Program-made: the position numbers and the translations under genes
In this document: positions 17,687 to 25,977 of the stretch, one piece after another
Layout of the letters: each line of letters opens with the position of its first letter
Position numbering within the stretch: the first letter of the stretch is position 1
The notes under the pieces: generated by a model
Told to the model about the DNA's origin: nothing
What the model saw: only the letters and a program-made list of their open reading frames with translations
The model's database searches: none
Source of the DNA: Streptomyces sp. CB01201
Lineage (GTDB): Bacteria; Actinomycetota; Actinomycetes; Streptomycetales; Streptomycetaceae
DNA: 64,000 bases
Direction: 5' to 3'
Assembly (NCBI RefSeq): GCF_002803085.1
Contig: NZ_NNBJ01000001.1
Span: 372,001-436,000 of the forward strand

Positions 17687-18849
17687 GCAAGGAACCCGTG
17701 GCCGTCGTCGGCGTCGGCCAGACCAAGCACGTGGCCGCACGGCACGACGTCTCGATCGCCGGCCTCGTGCGCGAGGCCGCCCAACGGGCGCTCGACGAGG
17801 CCGAGTTGACGTGGGCGGACATCGACGCCGTGGTCATCGGCAAGGCGCCCGACTTCTTCGAGGGCGTCATGATGCCGGAGCTCTACCTGGCCGACGCGCT
17901 CGGCGCGGTCGGCAAGCCCATGCTGCGGGTGCACACCGCGGGCTCGGTCGGCGGCTCGACCGCGCTCGTCGCCGCCAACCTCGTCGCCGCCCGGGTGCAC
18001 CGGACCGTGCTCACCCTCGCCTTCGAGAAGCAGTCCGAGTCCAACGCCATGTGGGGCCTGTCGCTGCCGATTCCCTTCACCCAGCCGCTGCTCGCGGGCG
18101 CCGGCGGCTTCTTCGCCCCGCACGTGCGGGCCTACATGCGGCGCACCGGCGCCCCCGACACGGTGGGTTCCCTGGTCGCGTACAAGGACCGGCGCAACGC
18201 CCTGAAGAATCCCTACGCGCATCTGCACGAGCACGACATCACCCTGGAGAAGGTCCAGGCCTCGCCGATGCTGTGGGACCCGATCCGCTACTCCGAGACC
18301 TGCCCGTCCTCGGACGGTGCCTGCGCGATGATCCTCACCGACCGCGCGGGCGCGGCCCGTTCGCCCCGGCCCGCGGCCTGGGTGCACGGCGGCGCGATGC
18401 GCAGCGAGCCGACCCTGTTCGCGGGCAAGGACTTCGTCTCGCCGCAGGCCGGCAAGGACTGCGCGGCCGATGTGTACCGTCAGGCCCAGATCGCCGACCC
18501 GCGCCGCGAGATCGACGCCGTCGAGATGTACGTGCCGTTCTCCTGGTACGAGCCGATGTGGCTGGAGAACCTGGGCTTCGCCGCCGAGGGCGAGGGCTGG
18601 AAACTCACCGAGTCCGGTGTCACGGAGCTCGACGGGGACCTGCCGGTGAACCCGTCGGGCGGCGTCCTGTCCACCAACCCGATCGGGGCCTCCGGCATGA
18701 TCCGGTTCGCCGAGGCGGCCCTCCAGGTGCGCGGTCTGGCCGGCGAGCACCAGGTGGAGGGGGCGCGCAAGGCGCTCGGCCATGCCTACGGCGGCGGCTC
18801 GCAGTTCTTCGCGATGTGGCTCGTCGGGGCCGAACCCCCCGCCGGCTGA
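17683..18849 (+). CDS. thiolase-fold lipid-transfer protein, Ltp3-like
   Basis: This 388-residue thiolase paralogue begins SKEPVAVVGVGQTKH. The expected catalytic Cys position reads VHTAGSVGGSTALVAANLV, with Ser instead of Cys. Other conserved parts are ETCPSSDGACAMIL, the VNPSGGVLSTNPIGASGMIR loop and HAYGGGSQFFAMWL. It overlaps the preceding gene by ATGA and closes the operon; a hairpin follows at 18851-18867. With the Ltp4-like protein and tandem DUF35 it probably forms a heteromeric side-chain-cleaving complex. That assembly is inferred from the order and overlaps. Confidence 0.85.
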   Translation: MSKEPVAVVGVGQTKHVAARHDVSIAGLVREAAQRALDEAELTWADIDAVVIGKAPDFFEGVMMPELYLADALGAVGKPMLRVHTAGSVGGSTALVAANLVAARVHRTVLTLAFEKQSESNAMWGLSLPIPFTQPLLAGAGGFFAPHVRAYMRRTGAPDTVGSLVAYKDRRNALKNPYAHLHEHDITLEKVQASPMLWDPIRYSETCPSSDGACAMILTDRAGAARSPRPAAWVHGGAMRSEPTLFAGKDFVSPQAGKDCAADVYRQAQIADPRREIDAVEMYVPFSWYEPMWLENLGFAAEGEGWKLTESGVTELDGDLPVNPSGGVLSTNPIGASGMIRFAEAALQVRGLAGEHQVEGARKALGHAYGGGSQFFAMWLVGAEPPAG

Positions 18850-18850
18850 G

Positions 18851-18867
18851 GCCCGTTCAGGACGGGC
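18851..18867 (+). terminator. hairpin after thiolase operon
   Basis: GCCCGT-TCAGG-ACGGGC starts one base after the stop at 18849. The stem is short (6 bp) and has no T-run, so its strength is uncertain. Confidence 0.4.
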
Positions 18868-18956
18868 GGGCCCGGTACTCCTTCCGTGGCCTGTCCGTCC
18901 CCGCGGACGATCGCTAGGGTGGCCCTCGGACGACAGAACCGGGGAGGAGCACGGAC

Positions 18957-19223
18957 GTGGCTGACACCAGCACCACCCAGCACACCTTGCGGACCCTTGC
19001 GGGTCACACCCGTTCCGGCTGGGACAAGCCGGAGCTCGACCTCAGCGAGGCCGAGTGGCAGTCGAGCAGTCAGGGGGCGGGGGACGTCCAGATCGCCTTC
19101 GTCGAGGGCTTCATCGCCATGCGCAACAGCGGCAGCCCCGGCAGCCCGTCGCTGATCTTCAGCCCCGCCGAGTGGCGGGCCTTCATGATCAACGCGCGCG
19201 ACGGCGCGTTCGATCTCACCTGA
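18957..19223 (+). CDS. DUF397 domain protein
   Basis: This is an 88-residue protein of the DUF397 family, recognised by the S-S-x-G-x-x-x-x-V-E layout and the terminal FSPAEWRAFMINARDGAFDL. In Streptomyces these small proteins usually sit beside an XRE-type regulator (WhiJ/AbaA-like systems), often as its partner. No such regulator is adjacent here, so it is an orphan copy. GGAGGAG lies upstream of the GTG start. A TANNNT-like box (TAGGGT, about 18914-18919) may be its -10. Confidence 0.8.
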   Translation: MADTSTTQHTLRTLAGHTRSGWDKPELDLSEAEWQSSSQGAGDVQIAFVEGFIAMRNSGSPGSPSLIFSPAEWRAFMINARDGAFDLT

Positions 19224-19242
19224 GCGCTCCGCCGGAGCCGCG

Positions 19243-19275
19243 GCCGCCGGGAGGGGCGGGGATCCTCCCGGCGGC
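19243..19275. terminator. perfect 12-bp hairpin between convergent genes
   Basis: The left arm GCCGCCGGGAGG (19243-19254) pairs with CCTCCCGGCGGC (19264-19275) across a 9-base loop. It lies 20 bases after the DUF397 stop. Confidence 0.65.
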
Positions 19276-19309
19276 ACCGGCGCGATGGAGGGCCTGCCTC
19301 CTCCTCAAC

Positions 19310-19328
19310 GCCCGCCCTGGTGGCGGGC
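19310..19328 (-). terminator. hairpin after terpene synthase gene
   Basis: GCCCGCC (19310-19316) pairs with GGCGGGC (19322-19328) around a 5-base loop. It lies 9 bases past the terpene synthase stop. Confidence 0.5.
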
Positions 19329-19336
19329 ATTGGGCA

Positions 19337-20410
19337 TCAGGCGCCCTCCCGCTCCTCCGTGGCCTGCTCGGGGAAGAGCCGGGCCCAGGGCCGCTGGCGG
19401 CCCTCGCTGACGGCGGCGATACCGGCCTCGCCGTACCGTGCGGTCTCCAGGGACCACGCCAGGTTCCCGCTCATCAGGGCGCGCATGCCGTCGACGTAGT
19501 CGGCCACATGGGCCCGCACCTGCTCGGGCAGCGCCGTCTTGTCGAGCTGCGCGGTGAGCTCGACGGTCAGGTCCTGGAAGCGCGCGATCCGGGAGTTGGC
19601 CATGGTGGCCACCCGGCGCAGGGCCTGCTCGACGGTGCACATCTCCTGCCGCAGCAGAATGATCACGCTGTTGTTGACGTCGCCCGCCGCCAGCTCCTTG
19701 TCCACGGACACCATGTCGTTGACGAAGATCACCACATCGGCGGTGATCTCCCGCATCTCGGCCAGCGGCACGCCCTCGTGCAGCTCCCTCGGCAGCGTGT
19801 AGCCGCCGCAGCGTTCCACGAGGTCGAGGCAGGGCTGCACACCGATCGAGTCCCGGCGGCCGCGCAGGAAGCCCGGCAGCGAGAGCGTGCCGTTGCGGGT
19901 GCGGTTCAGCGCCTCCCAGTGATACGCCGTCAGATACTCGCGCCAGTGCGCCCGGAAGCGGTCCTGCCACAGTAACGGCGTGCCCGCGGTGACCCGTTGC
20001 CAGAGATCGCGAAAGCTTTCGGCCAGTCGGTTGGTCGTCCCGCCCGGGACCGGAGGCTCGTCACCCATGGTGCGCAACACCGTGTCGATCTGGCGCAGCA
20101 CCAGGTCCGGGCGCTTGCCGAGCGGCCCGTCGAACTGGTCGTCGAAGACGAAGAACCAGGCGTTGAGGTCGGTCGCCAGTGCGAGATGCGCGTCCGAGGC
20201 ATCCGGATAGAAGTACGCCATCAGGCGTTCCAGACCCATCGCGTCGTACTCGGCCGTGGCCTGCTCCCCGGCCAGCATGCCGAACTCGTACAGCCAGTCC
20301 AGCGTGTGGCGCCGGGCCACCGCGTCCCGGGGGTGCCTGCGGGCCGGAAAGGGGATGTCGACGAGACCGGTCCGCGTCCGGGCCGACCGGACCCTGCCAG
20401 TGCTGCCCAT
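19337..20410 (-). CDS. class I terpene synthase
   Basis: This 357-residue single-domain class I terpene cyclase probably makes a sesquiterpene from farnesyl diphosphate. The aspartate-rich Mg-binding motif is DDQFD (90-94) and the NSE triad is NDMVSVDKE (Asn231, Ser235, Glu239). Length is typical for bacterial cyclases. The AAGGAGG ribosome site precedes ATG 20410. One in-frame TTA codon (Leu146, 19973-19975) predicts dependence on the bldA tRNA. No P450 or prenyltransferase is next to it, so it stands alone. The exact product cannot be read from sequence. Confidence 0.93.
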   Translation of the reverse strand: MGSTGRVRSARTRTGLVDIPFPARRHPRDAVARRHTLDWLYEFGMLAGEQATAEYDAMGLERLMAYFYPDASDAHLALATDLNAWFFVFDDQFDGPLGKRPDLVLRQIDTVLRTMGDEPPVPGGTTNRLAESFRDLWQRVTAGTPLLWQDRFRAHWREYLTAYHWEALNRTRNGTLSLPGFLRGRRDSIGVQPCLDLVERCGGYTLPRELHEGVPLAEMREITADVVIFVNDMVSVDKELAAGDVNNSVIILLRQEMCTVEQALRRVATMANSRIARFQDLTVELTAQLDKTALPEQVRAHVADYVDGMRALMSGNLAWSLETARYGEAGIAAVSEGRQRPWARLFPEQATEEREGA

Positions 20411-20671
20411 GCGGCACCGCCTCCTTAGTACTCCGTACGTAGTTCAATCATCAAGGTGAGGACGGCCGGAGGCCAGTCGCACGCTGGCGGAGTCCGACAG
20501 CGTGGAGGGGGCGTGCGAGGCCCTCACTGGCGCCCCACCGGGACATTTCGATGCCAACCACCCACGGATTCAGCCAACTTAAACAGTCAAGGAGGAGACG
20601 GAAGCCGGGTATTCATGTCACGGTACGTGTCCGGGGCGTAGGCTCGGTGCTACTGCCAGAAGGGGACCGCT

Positions 20672-23599
20672 GTGGCGGAGACGAAGGGCCGGGGCGGCGT
20701 GCCGCACCGGATGCTCTTTGAGCGCGACGAAGAACTGATCCTGTTCGACAGCATGTTGAACGACCTGTGCGGCCGGGCAGGGGAGGGAAGCGCGCCCAAC
20801 GGCGGACTGCTCGCCATCGCCGGCTCGGCCGGACTGGGCAAGACCACACTGGTGGCCGAGGTCCGCCGCAAGGCCGCGGCCCGCGGCTGCACCCTGCTGG
20901 CCGCCCGCGGCAGTGAGCAGGAGGAAGGCGTCGCGTTCCACGTCGTACGCCAGCTCGTGCAGCCCGTCCTCGCCGCGAGCAGCGAGGAAGAACACCGCAA
21001 GATACTGGGGAGTTGGTACGACATCGTCGCACCGGCGGTCGGCCTGGTCGCGGGACAGAGCGGCGTGGTGCCCGACCCGCAGGGTGTGCGGGACGGCCTC
21101 GACTGGCTCGTCACCCGCTTCGCGGTCCAGTACGCACCCGTGGTGCTCGTGGTGGACGACGCGCACTGGGCGGACGAGGAGACCCTGGCCTGGCTCACCT
21201 CCTTCGCGCTGCGCGCATCGGACCTGCCGCTGCTCATCGTCGTCGCCTACCGGCCCGAGGAACTGCCGCGGCACGCCGCCGAGTTCCGCCGGCTCGCCAC
21301 CCGGCACGGCTCACGACCGCTGGACCTGGCGCCGTTCACCCCGGCCGCCGTCAGCGACCTGGTGCGGGACGTGCTCGGGGAGGGCGGCGACGAACTGTTC
21401 GCCCGCGAATGCTGGGCCCTGACCGCGGGCAACCCGTACGAGGCCGTCGAACTCGTCGCGAGAATCCGCGACCGCGGCATCAAACCGCAGTACGCCAACG
21501 CCACCGAGCTGCGCGAACTTGCCTCCGCCGTACGCGGCAACGGGCTCATCGAGCGCCTTGAGCGGCTCGGCCCCTCCGCGTTCCGGCTCACCTGGGCCGT
21601 CGCCGTGCTCGGCACCGACGCCCGCCGCGAGATGGCGGCCGGGGTCGCGGGGCTCGGCGCCGAGGAGTTGGCCGATGCCATCGACAAGCTGCGCGACGCC
21701 CGCATCCTGGCGCCTGCGAGCGAGCACCAGGACCGGCTCGACTTCTTCCACCCGCTGGTCGGCACCGCCGTCTACCGGGCCATACCGTCCGCCATGCGCG
21801 TCGCGATGCACGGCCAGGCCGCCTTCGCCGTCAGCGAGGCCGGACTGGGTGCCACCTCCGCGGCCCGGCACATCCTGGAGATGCACCCCGAGAACGACCG
21901 GTGGGCGGTGCGCCAGCTGCGCGCGGCCGCCCGCGACTATCTGCGGGCCGGTGCCCCGGACGCGGCCCGGCGCTGCCTCGCCCGCGCCCTGCGCGAACCT
22001 CCCACCCTGGAGGAGCGCGCCGAAGTCCTCTTCGAACTCGGCTGCTCGGCGCTCCTGAACGAGCCGGCCACCACCGTCAACCATCTCAAGGCGGCCCTCG
22101 AAGAGCCCGAACTCGCCCCGGAATTGCGCGAAGCCGTCACCTACCGGCTCGCCCAGGCACTGGCCCACACCGACCGGCTGAGCGAGGCCGCCGCCGTCGT
22201 GGGCGCCGAGGCCAAGAACTCCACCAGTGCCCGCACCCGGCTGCGCATGCAGGCCGAGAGCTTCCAGTGGAACGCCTTCCGCGCCGACGAGGAGGACTCC
22301 CCGGCCCGCTCGCGCAGCCTGGCCCGGCTCGCCGAACACCTCTCCGGGCGCGGCAAGGCCGAGCGCTACATCCTCGGTCTGCGGGCCTGGGACGCGATGG
22401 TGCGCGGTGAACCCGCCGAGACCGCGCTGCACTATGCCGAGGAGTCGCTGAAGGACGGTCTTCCCTGGACCGACGACAACTGGGGCTTCGAGGTTCCCGT
22501 CCTGGTCGCGCTCACCTTCATGTACTGCGACCAGCCCGGCCGCGCCGACGACCTGTTCACCCAGGGCATCGCCGACTGTGAACGCAAGGGCTGGCGCGGC
22601 GCCCACCTCTCCTTCGGCCTGACGCTCCTGGGCTACATCAAGTTCCACCGGGGCCGGCTCTCCGAGGCCGAGGACCTGGTGCACAGCGGACTGCGGATCG
22701 CCGACCGGGTGGGCCACCAGGTCCCCGCGCAGTGGTTCGCGCTCGGCATCCTCATCGAGATCCTGCTGGCCCGCGGCCGGGTCCAGGACGCGCAGGAGCT
22801 CTCGGACACCTACAACTACGGCCAGGTCGTCCCGAACGCCGTGGTCTACCCCGACTCCGAGACCGTCTACAGCGAACTCCTGATCGCCCGGGGCCTGCGC
22901 ACCGACGCCGAGGAACGGCTGCGCGCGGTCGGCCGCAGGCTGGAGCCGCGCGGCATGCGCAACCCGATGTGGTGCCCGTGGCGCCCACTGCTCGCGCAGA
23001 CGATCGCCCACACCGATCCCGTCGAGGCCGCCGCGATCGAGCAGGAGGGCATCGAGATCGCCCGGCGGTTCGGCACCCCGGGCGCCGTCGGCCGGGCCCT
23101 GCACGCGGCCGCCAAGGTGACCTCCGGCGCCGACAGCCTGGCCCTGATGGCCGAGGCGGTCCGGCAGCTCGAACGGTCCCCGGCCGCCTACGAGCTGGCC
23201 CAGGCCCTGGTCGACCACGGCGCGATGCTCAGCCGCGCCGGGCTGCCGCAGGACGCGGCCGACCTGCTGATGCGCGGCCTGGAGAGCGCCGCCCTGTGCG
23301 GGGCCGACGCCCTGGCGGCCCGGGCCCGCGAGGAACTCGCCGCCTCCGGGCTCCGCCCGCTTCAGCTGCGGGCCGTCGACTCGGACTCGCTGACCTCCCA
23401 GGAGAAGGCCGTGGCCGAGCGGGCCGCCCAGGGCTGGGAGAACCGGCGCATCGCCGAGGAGCTCGGCACCAAGGAGCGCACGGTGGAACTGCTGCTCTCC
23501 GGCGCCTTCCGCAAGCTCGGCACCAACCGCGACGGGCTCGCGGGACTGCTGCCCCGACAGCCCCGCGGCTCCGGCGTCCGAGGAGTGCCCGGAAGCTGA
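20672..23599 (+). CDS. large ATP-binding LuxR-family regulator (LAL)
   Basis: This 975-residue LAL-type regulator has an N-terminal AAA/STAND ATPase with Walker A GSAGLGKTT (51-59) and Walker B VVLVVDDAHWAD. A long helical TPR-like middle follows, and a LuxR/GerE helix-turn-helix is at the C-terminus (LTSQEKAVAERAAQGWENRR, then KERTVELLLSGAFRKLG). Such proteins often activate secondary-metabolite or sugar genes. The GTG start at 20672 has AAGGGG about 7 bases upstream and a TAGGCT box at 20639. It is divergent from the terpene synthase over 261 bases, which makes it a candidate regulator of that gene, unproven. Confidence 0.92.
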   Translation: MAETKGRGGVPHRMLFERDEELILFDSMLNDLCGRAGEGSAPNGGLLAIAGSAGLGKTTLVAEVRRKAAARGCTLLAARGSEQEEGVAFHVVRQLVQPVLAASSEEEHRKILGSWYDIVAPAVGLVAGQSGVVPDPQGVRDGLDWLVTRFAVQYAPVVLVVDDAHWADEETLAWLTSFALRASDLPLLIVVAYRPEELPRHAAEFRRLATRHGSRPLDLAPFTPAAVSDLVRDVLGEGGDELFARECWALTAGNPYEAVELVARIRDRGIKPQYANATELRELASAVRGNGLIERLERLGPSAFRLTWAVAVLGTDARREMAAGVAGLGAEELADAIDKLRDARILAPASEHQDRLDFFHPLVGTAVYRAIPSAMRVAMHGQAAFAVSEAGLGATSAARHILEMHPENDRWAVRQLRAAARDYLRAGAPDAARRCLARALREPPTLEERAEVLFELGCSALLNEPATTVNHLKAALEEPELAPELREAVTYRLAQALAHTDRLSEAAAVVGAEAKNSTSARTRLRMQAESFQWNAFRADEEDSPARSRSLARLAEHLSGRGKAERYILGLRAWDAMVRGEPAETALHYAEESLKDGLPWTDDNWGFEVPVLVALTFMYCDQPGRADDLFTQGIADCERKGWRGAHLSFGLTLLGYIKFHRGRLSEAEDLVHSGLRIADRVGHQVPAQWFALGILIEILLARGRVQDAQELSDTYNYGQVVPNAVVYPDSETVYSELLIARGLRTDAEERLRAVGRRLEPRGMRNPMWCPWRPLLAQTIAHTDPVEAAAIEQEGIEIARRFGTPGAVGRALHAAAKVTSGADSLALMAEAVRQLERSPAAYELAQALVDHGAMLSRAGLPQDAADLLMRGLESAALCGADALAARAREELAASGLRPLQLRAVDSDSLTSQEKAVAERAAQGWENRRIAEELGTKERTVELLLSGAFRKLGTNRDGLAGLLPRQPRGSGVRGVPGS

Positions 23600-23612
23600 T
23601 CAGCCCGGCCCT

Positions 23613-23653
23613 GGCCCCGGCCCCCCGCCACCCACTGGCAGGGGGCCGGGGCC
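23613..23653 (+). terminator. 13-bp hairpin after LAL gene
   Basis: GGCCCCGGCCCCC (23613-23625) pairs perfectly with GGGGGCCGGGGCC (23641-23653) across a 15-base loop. It starts 14 bases after the LAL stop. Confidence 0.65.
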
Positions 23654-23792
23654 GTGCCGAGCCGGCATGCCCGCGGCCGGCCGGAACCCGGCCGTCCCGC
23701 GCCCCACCACCCCGCAGGAAGCCGGGCACCGACCCGCCCAGGCGTCCGGGCCCGGCTCCGGCGGGGCGCCGCGGGCACGTACCATTGACGGC

Positions 23793-24293
23793 ATGTCCTT
23801 CCTCCGCCGCCGCAGCGCCGCCACTCCCGCGGGCCCGGACTTCGATGTCCTGGCCATGGACCCGGGTGACTGGCCCGGCAACCTGGGCGCCGGTCTGCTG
23901 CCCGCCCCCGACGGCAGCTGCCAGGGTGTCTTCCTGCGCTACGACCTGTTCGGCGGCCGCGGCCCCGCGATGATCATCGGCAATCTGCCGGAGGGCTCCC
24001 CGGCCCGCGAGATGGCCGAGGGCCAGGTCCCCTTCGAGGTCGCCCAACTGCTCGTCGCCCTGGAGAACGACGAGCCGATCGAGGTCGTCGGCACCGAGGA
24101 CATGCCGGTGATGCAGGGCGACAACCTCCTCATCGTGCGCCGCCTCAAGCTCTCCGAAAGCCGCATCTCCTGCGTGCAGTTCGACCGCAGCGACAACGTC
24201 CTGGTCACGATCGCCAGCTGGGACCGGCCGATCACGGACGACCTGTACGCCCTTCTGAAGCCGCTGCCGGCGGAGCTCTTCCAGCAGAGCTGA
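23793..24293 (+). CDS. conserved hypothetical protein
   Basis: This 166-residue acidic, soluble protein has no signal peptide, membrane segment or catalytic motif I can name. The start MSFLRRRSA is followed by DFDVLAMDPGDWPGNLGAGL. The pattern of beta strands and helices suggests a small alpha/beta fold. I believe it is widely conserved among streptomycetes, but I know no function. It stands alone between two strong hairpins (23613-23653 and 24336-24367), so it is probably monocistronic. No clear ribosome site precedes ATG 23793. Confidence 0.7.
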   Translation: MSFLRRRSAATPAGPDFDVLAMDPGDWPGNLGAGLLPAPDGSCQGVFLRYDLFGGRGPAMIIGNLPEGSPAREMAEGQVPFEVAQLLVALENDEPIEVVGTEDMPVMQGDNLLIVRRLKLSESRISCVQFDRSDNVLVTIASWDRPITDDLYALLKPLPAELFQQS

Positions 24294-24335
24294 CCCCTCC
24301 GGCGAAGCCGAGCGGACACCCGCGCACGGGCCGAC

Positions 24336-24367
24336 GGCCCGGCACCTCCCGTCCGAGGTGCCGGGCC
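24336..24367 (+). terminator. 13-bp hairpin terminator
   Basis: GGCCCGGCACCTC (24336-24348) pairs perfectly with GAGGTGCCGGGCC (24355-24367), loop CCGTCC. It is 43 bases past the stop of the small conserved gene. Confidence 0.75.
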
Positions 24368-24563
24368 GCTTTCATGTCCCCGTTGAAGCCGCCACGCCAC
24401 CAGCAGGTCAGAGCCGCCGCCACAGGTCTTGTCCACTGATACAAGTCGGCGCGCCCGAGGGGTACTTGACGAGCCGTCATGCCAGGTCGCACTGTGTCCC
24501 GCGCGCACCAGCGCGCGGCTGCGGCGGGGGAGCCCCCGCACCTTCCGGCAAGAAGGGTTGTCC

Positions 24564-25892
24564 ATGACGTCCAAGCAGAGGATCAGACTCGCGCTCGCGA
24601 CGGCGACGGCCGGCGCCCTGTGCCTGGCCCTGGCCCCCGCCACCCAGGCGAGCGCGGCGGGCTCGGGCACCGAATGCCCCCGCGTCCTGAAGTGCGACTG
24701 GGTACCGGCGGCCTACCAGCAGACCGGCGACCCCGCCAACAAGGAGGCGTACGGCAACTACGACGTCTCCGACCGGCCGGGCACCAACAGGATCAAGTAC
24801 ATCGTCCTGCACGACACCGAGGAGACGTACGCGACCACCCTCAAGATCTTCCAGGACCCCAAGCGTGCCGCCTCCGCGCACTACGTCGTGCGGTCCGCCG
24901 ACGGCCATGTCACCCAGATGGTGAAGACCAAGGACGTGGCCTGGCAGGCCGGCAACTGGTACATCAATTCCGACTCCGTCGGGATCGAGCAGGAGGGCTA
25001 CGCCACCGACGGCGCCACCTGGTTCACCCCCGCGATGTACCGCTCGACCGCGGCCCTGGTGCGCTACCTCGCCGACAAGTACGACATCCCGCTGGACCGT
25101 CAGCACATCCTCGGACACGACAACGTGCCGCCCACCACGGCCGGCGGCACCGCGGCCATGCACTGGGACCCGGGGCCGTACTGGGACTGGAACTACTTCA
25201 TGGGTCTGCTCGGCCACCCCACCGAGCCCACCGGCCGACCCGGCGGCCCACTGGTCACCGTGAACCCGGTGTTCAAGCAGAACATCCAGGCCTTCCGCGA
25301 CTGCGAGAAGAACGTCGACCTGCCCGCCCAGCCCTCCAGCGCGGTCCCGCTGTACACCCAACCCTCCACCACCGCACCGCTGTTCGCCGATCCCGGCCTC
25401 CACCCGCCGGGCCAGAGCGGGACCAACTGCGCGGGCGACTGGGGCAGCAAGATCAGCGCCACCCAGCAGGCCGTGGTCGCCGAGCGCAAACCCGGCTGGA
25501 CCGCGATCTGGTGGTACGGACAGGAGGCCTGGTTCCAGAGTCCGGCGCACACCCGCACCACCACCGCGACCGCCGGTTATGTCGTACGCCCCAAGCAGGG
25601 CCGCACCGACGTCCCGGTCTACGGCACGGCCTACCCGGCGGCCGGCGACTACCCCGCCGACTTCACGGCGCCGAGGGTGAGCACCCCGCTCGCCTACACC
25701 ATCAAGGCCGGACAGTCCTACCCCGGCGGTGCGCCGACCCCGACGGGCTACTACTACGCCCCCACCATCGACTCCTCGTACCCCTACGATCACACGTACT
25801 TCCCCGGCAGCACCCGTTATGTGACCGTGCAGATCGGCCATCGGATCGCCTTCGTCAAGGCCTCCGACGTCGACGTGGTGCGCGTTCGCTGA
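24564..25892 (+). CDS. secreted N-acetylmuramoyl-L-alanine amidase (amidase_2 / PGRP fold)
   Basis: This is an exported zinc amidase of 442 residues that cleaves the MurNAc-L-Ala bond in peptidoglycan. A Sec signal peptide ends near ATQASA-AG (about residue 31). The amidase_2 domain spans about 75-215, with zinc ligands His83 (VLHDTE), His200 and Asp202 (MHWDPGPYWDW). The C-terminal 220 residues look like paired SH3-like wall-binding modules (YVVRPKQGRTDVPVYG and similar). AGAAGGG supports ATG 24564. A perfect 17-bp hairpin ends the unit. Confidence 0.9.
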   Translation: MTSKQRIRLALATATAGALCLALAPATQASAAGSGTECPRVLKCDWVPAAYQQTGDPANKEAYGNYDVSDRPGTNRIKYIVLHDTEETYATTLKIFQDPKRAASAHYVVRSADGHVTQMVKTKDVAWQAGNWYINSDSVGIEQEGYATDGATWFTPAMYRSTAALVRYLADKYDIPLDRQHILGHDNVPPTTAGGTAAMHWDPGPYWDWNYFMGLLGHPTEPTGRPGGPLVTVNPVFKQNIQAFRDCEKNVDLPAQPSSAVPLYTQPSTTAPLFADPGLHPPGQSGTNCAGDWGSKISATQQAVVAERKPGWTAIWWYGQEAWFQSPAHTRTTTATAGYVVRPKQGRTDVPVYGTAYPAAGDYPADFTAPRVSTPLAYTIKAGQSYPGGAPTPTGYYYAPTIDSSYPYDHTYFPGSTRYVTVQIGHRIAFVKASDVDVVRVR

Positions 25893-25916
25893 AACGGCGG
25901 CCCGGGCCACGACAGC

Positions 25917-25956
25917 GGGCCGCGCGTCCAGTGTGTCGGCACTGGACGCGCGGCCC
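25917..25956. terminator. 17-bp perfect hairpin terminator
   Basis: GGGCCGCGCGTCCAGTG (25917-25933) pairs with CACTGGACGCGCGGCCC (25940-25956), loop TGTCGG. It lies between convergent amidase and kinase genes and may serve both. Confidence 0.8.
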
Positions 25957-25977
25957 GTCCTCCCCCCTGCCCGGCCG

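Noticed and set aside
20615..20641. Eight-codon frame after an AAGGAGG sequence upstream of the LAL regulator
   Set aside because: The ribosome-like sequence is 17 bases from the ATG, too far for normal initiation, and no leader-peptide logic is visible.
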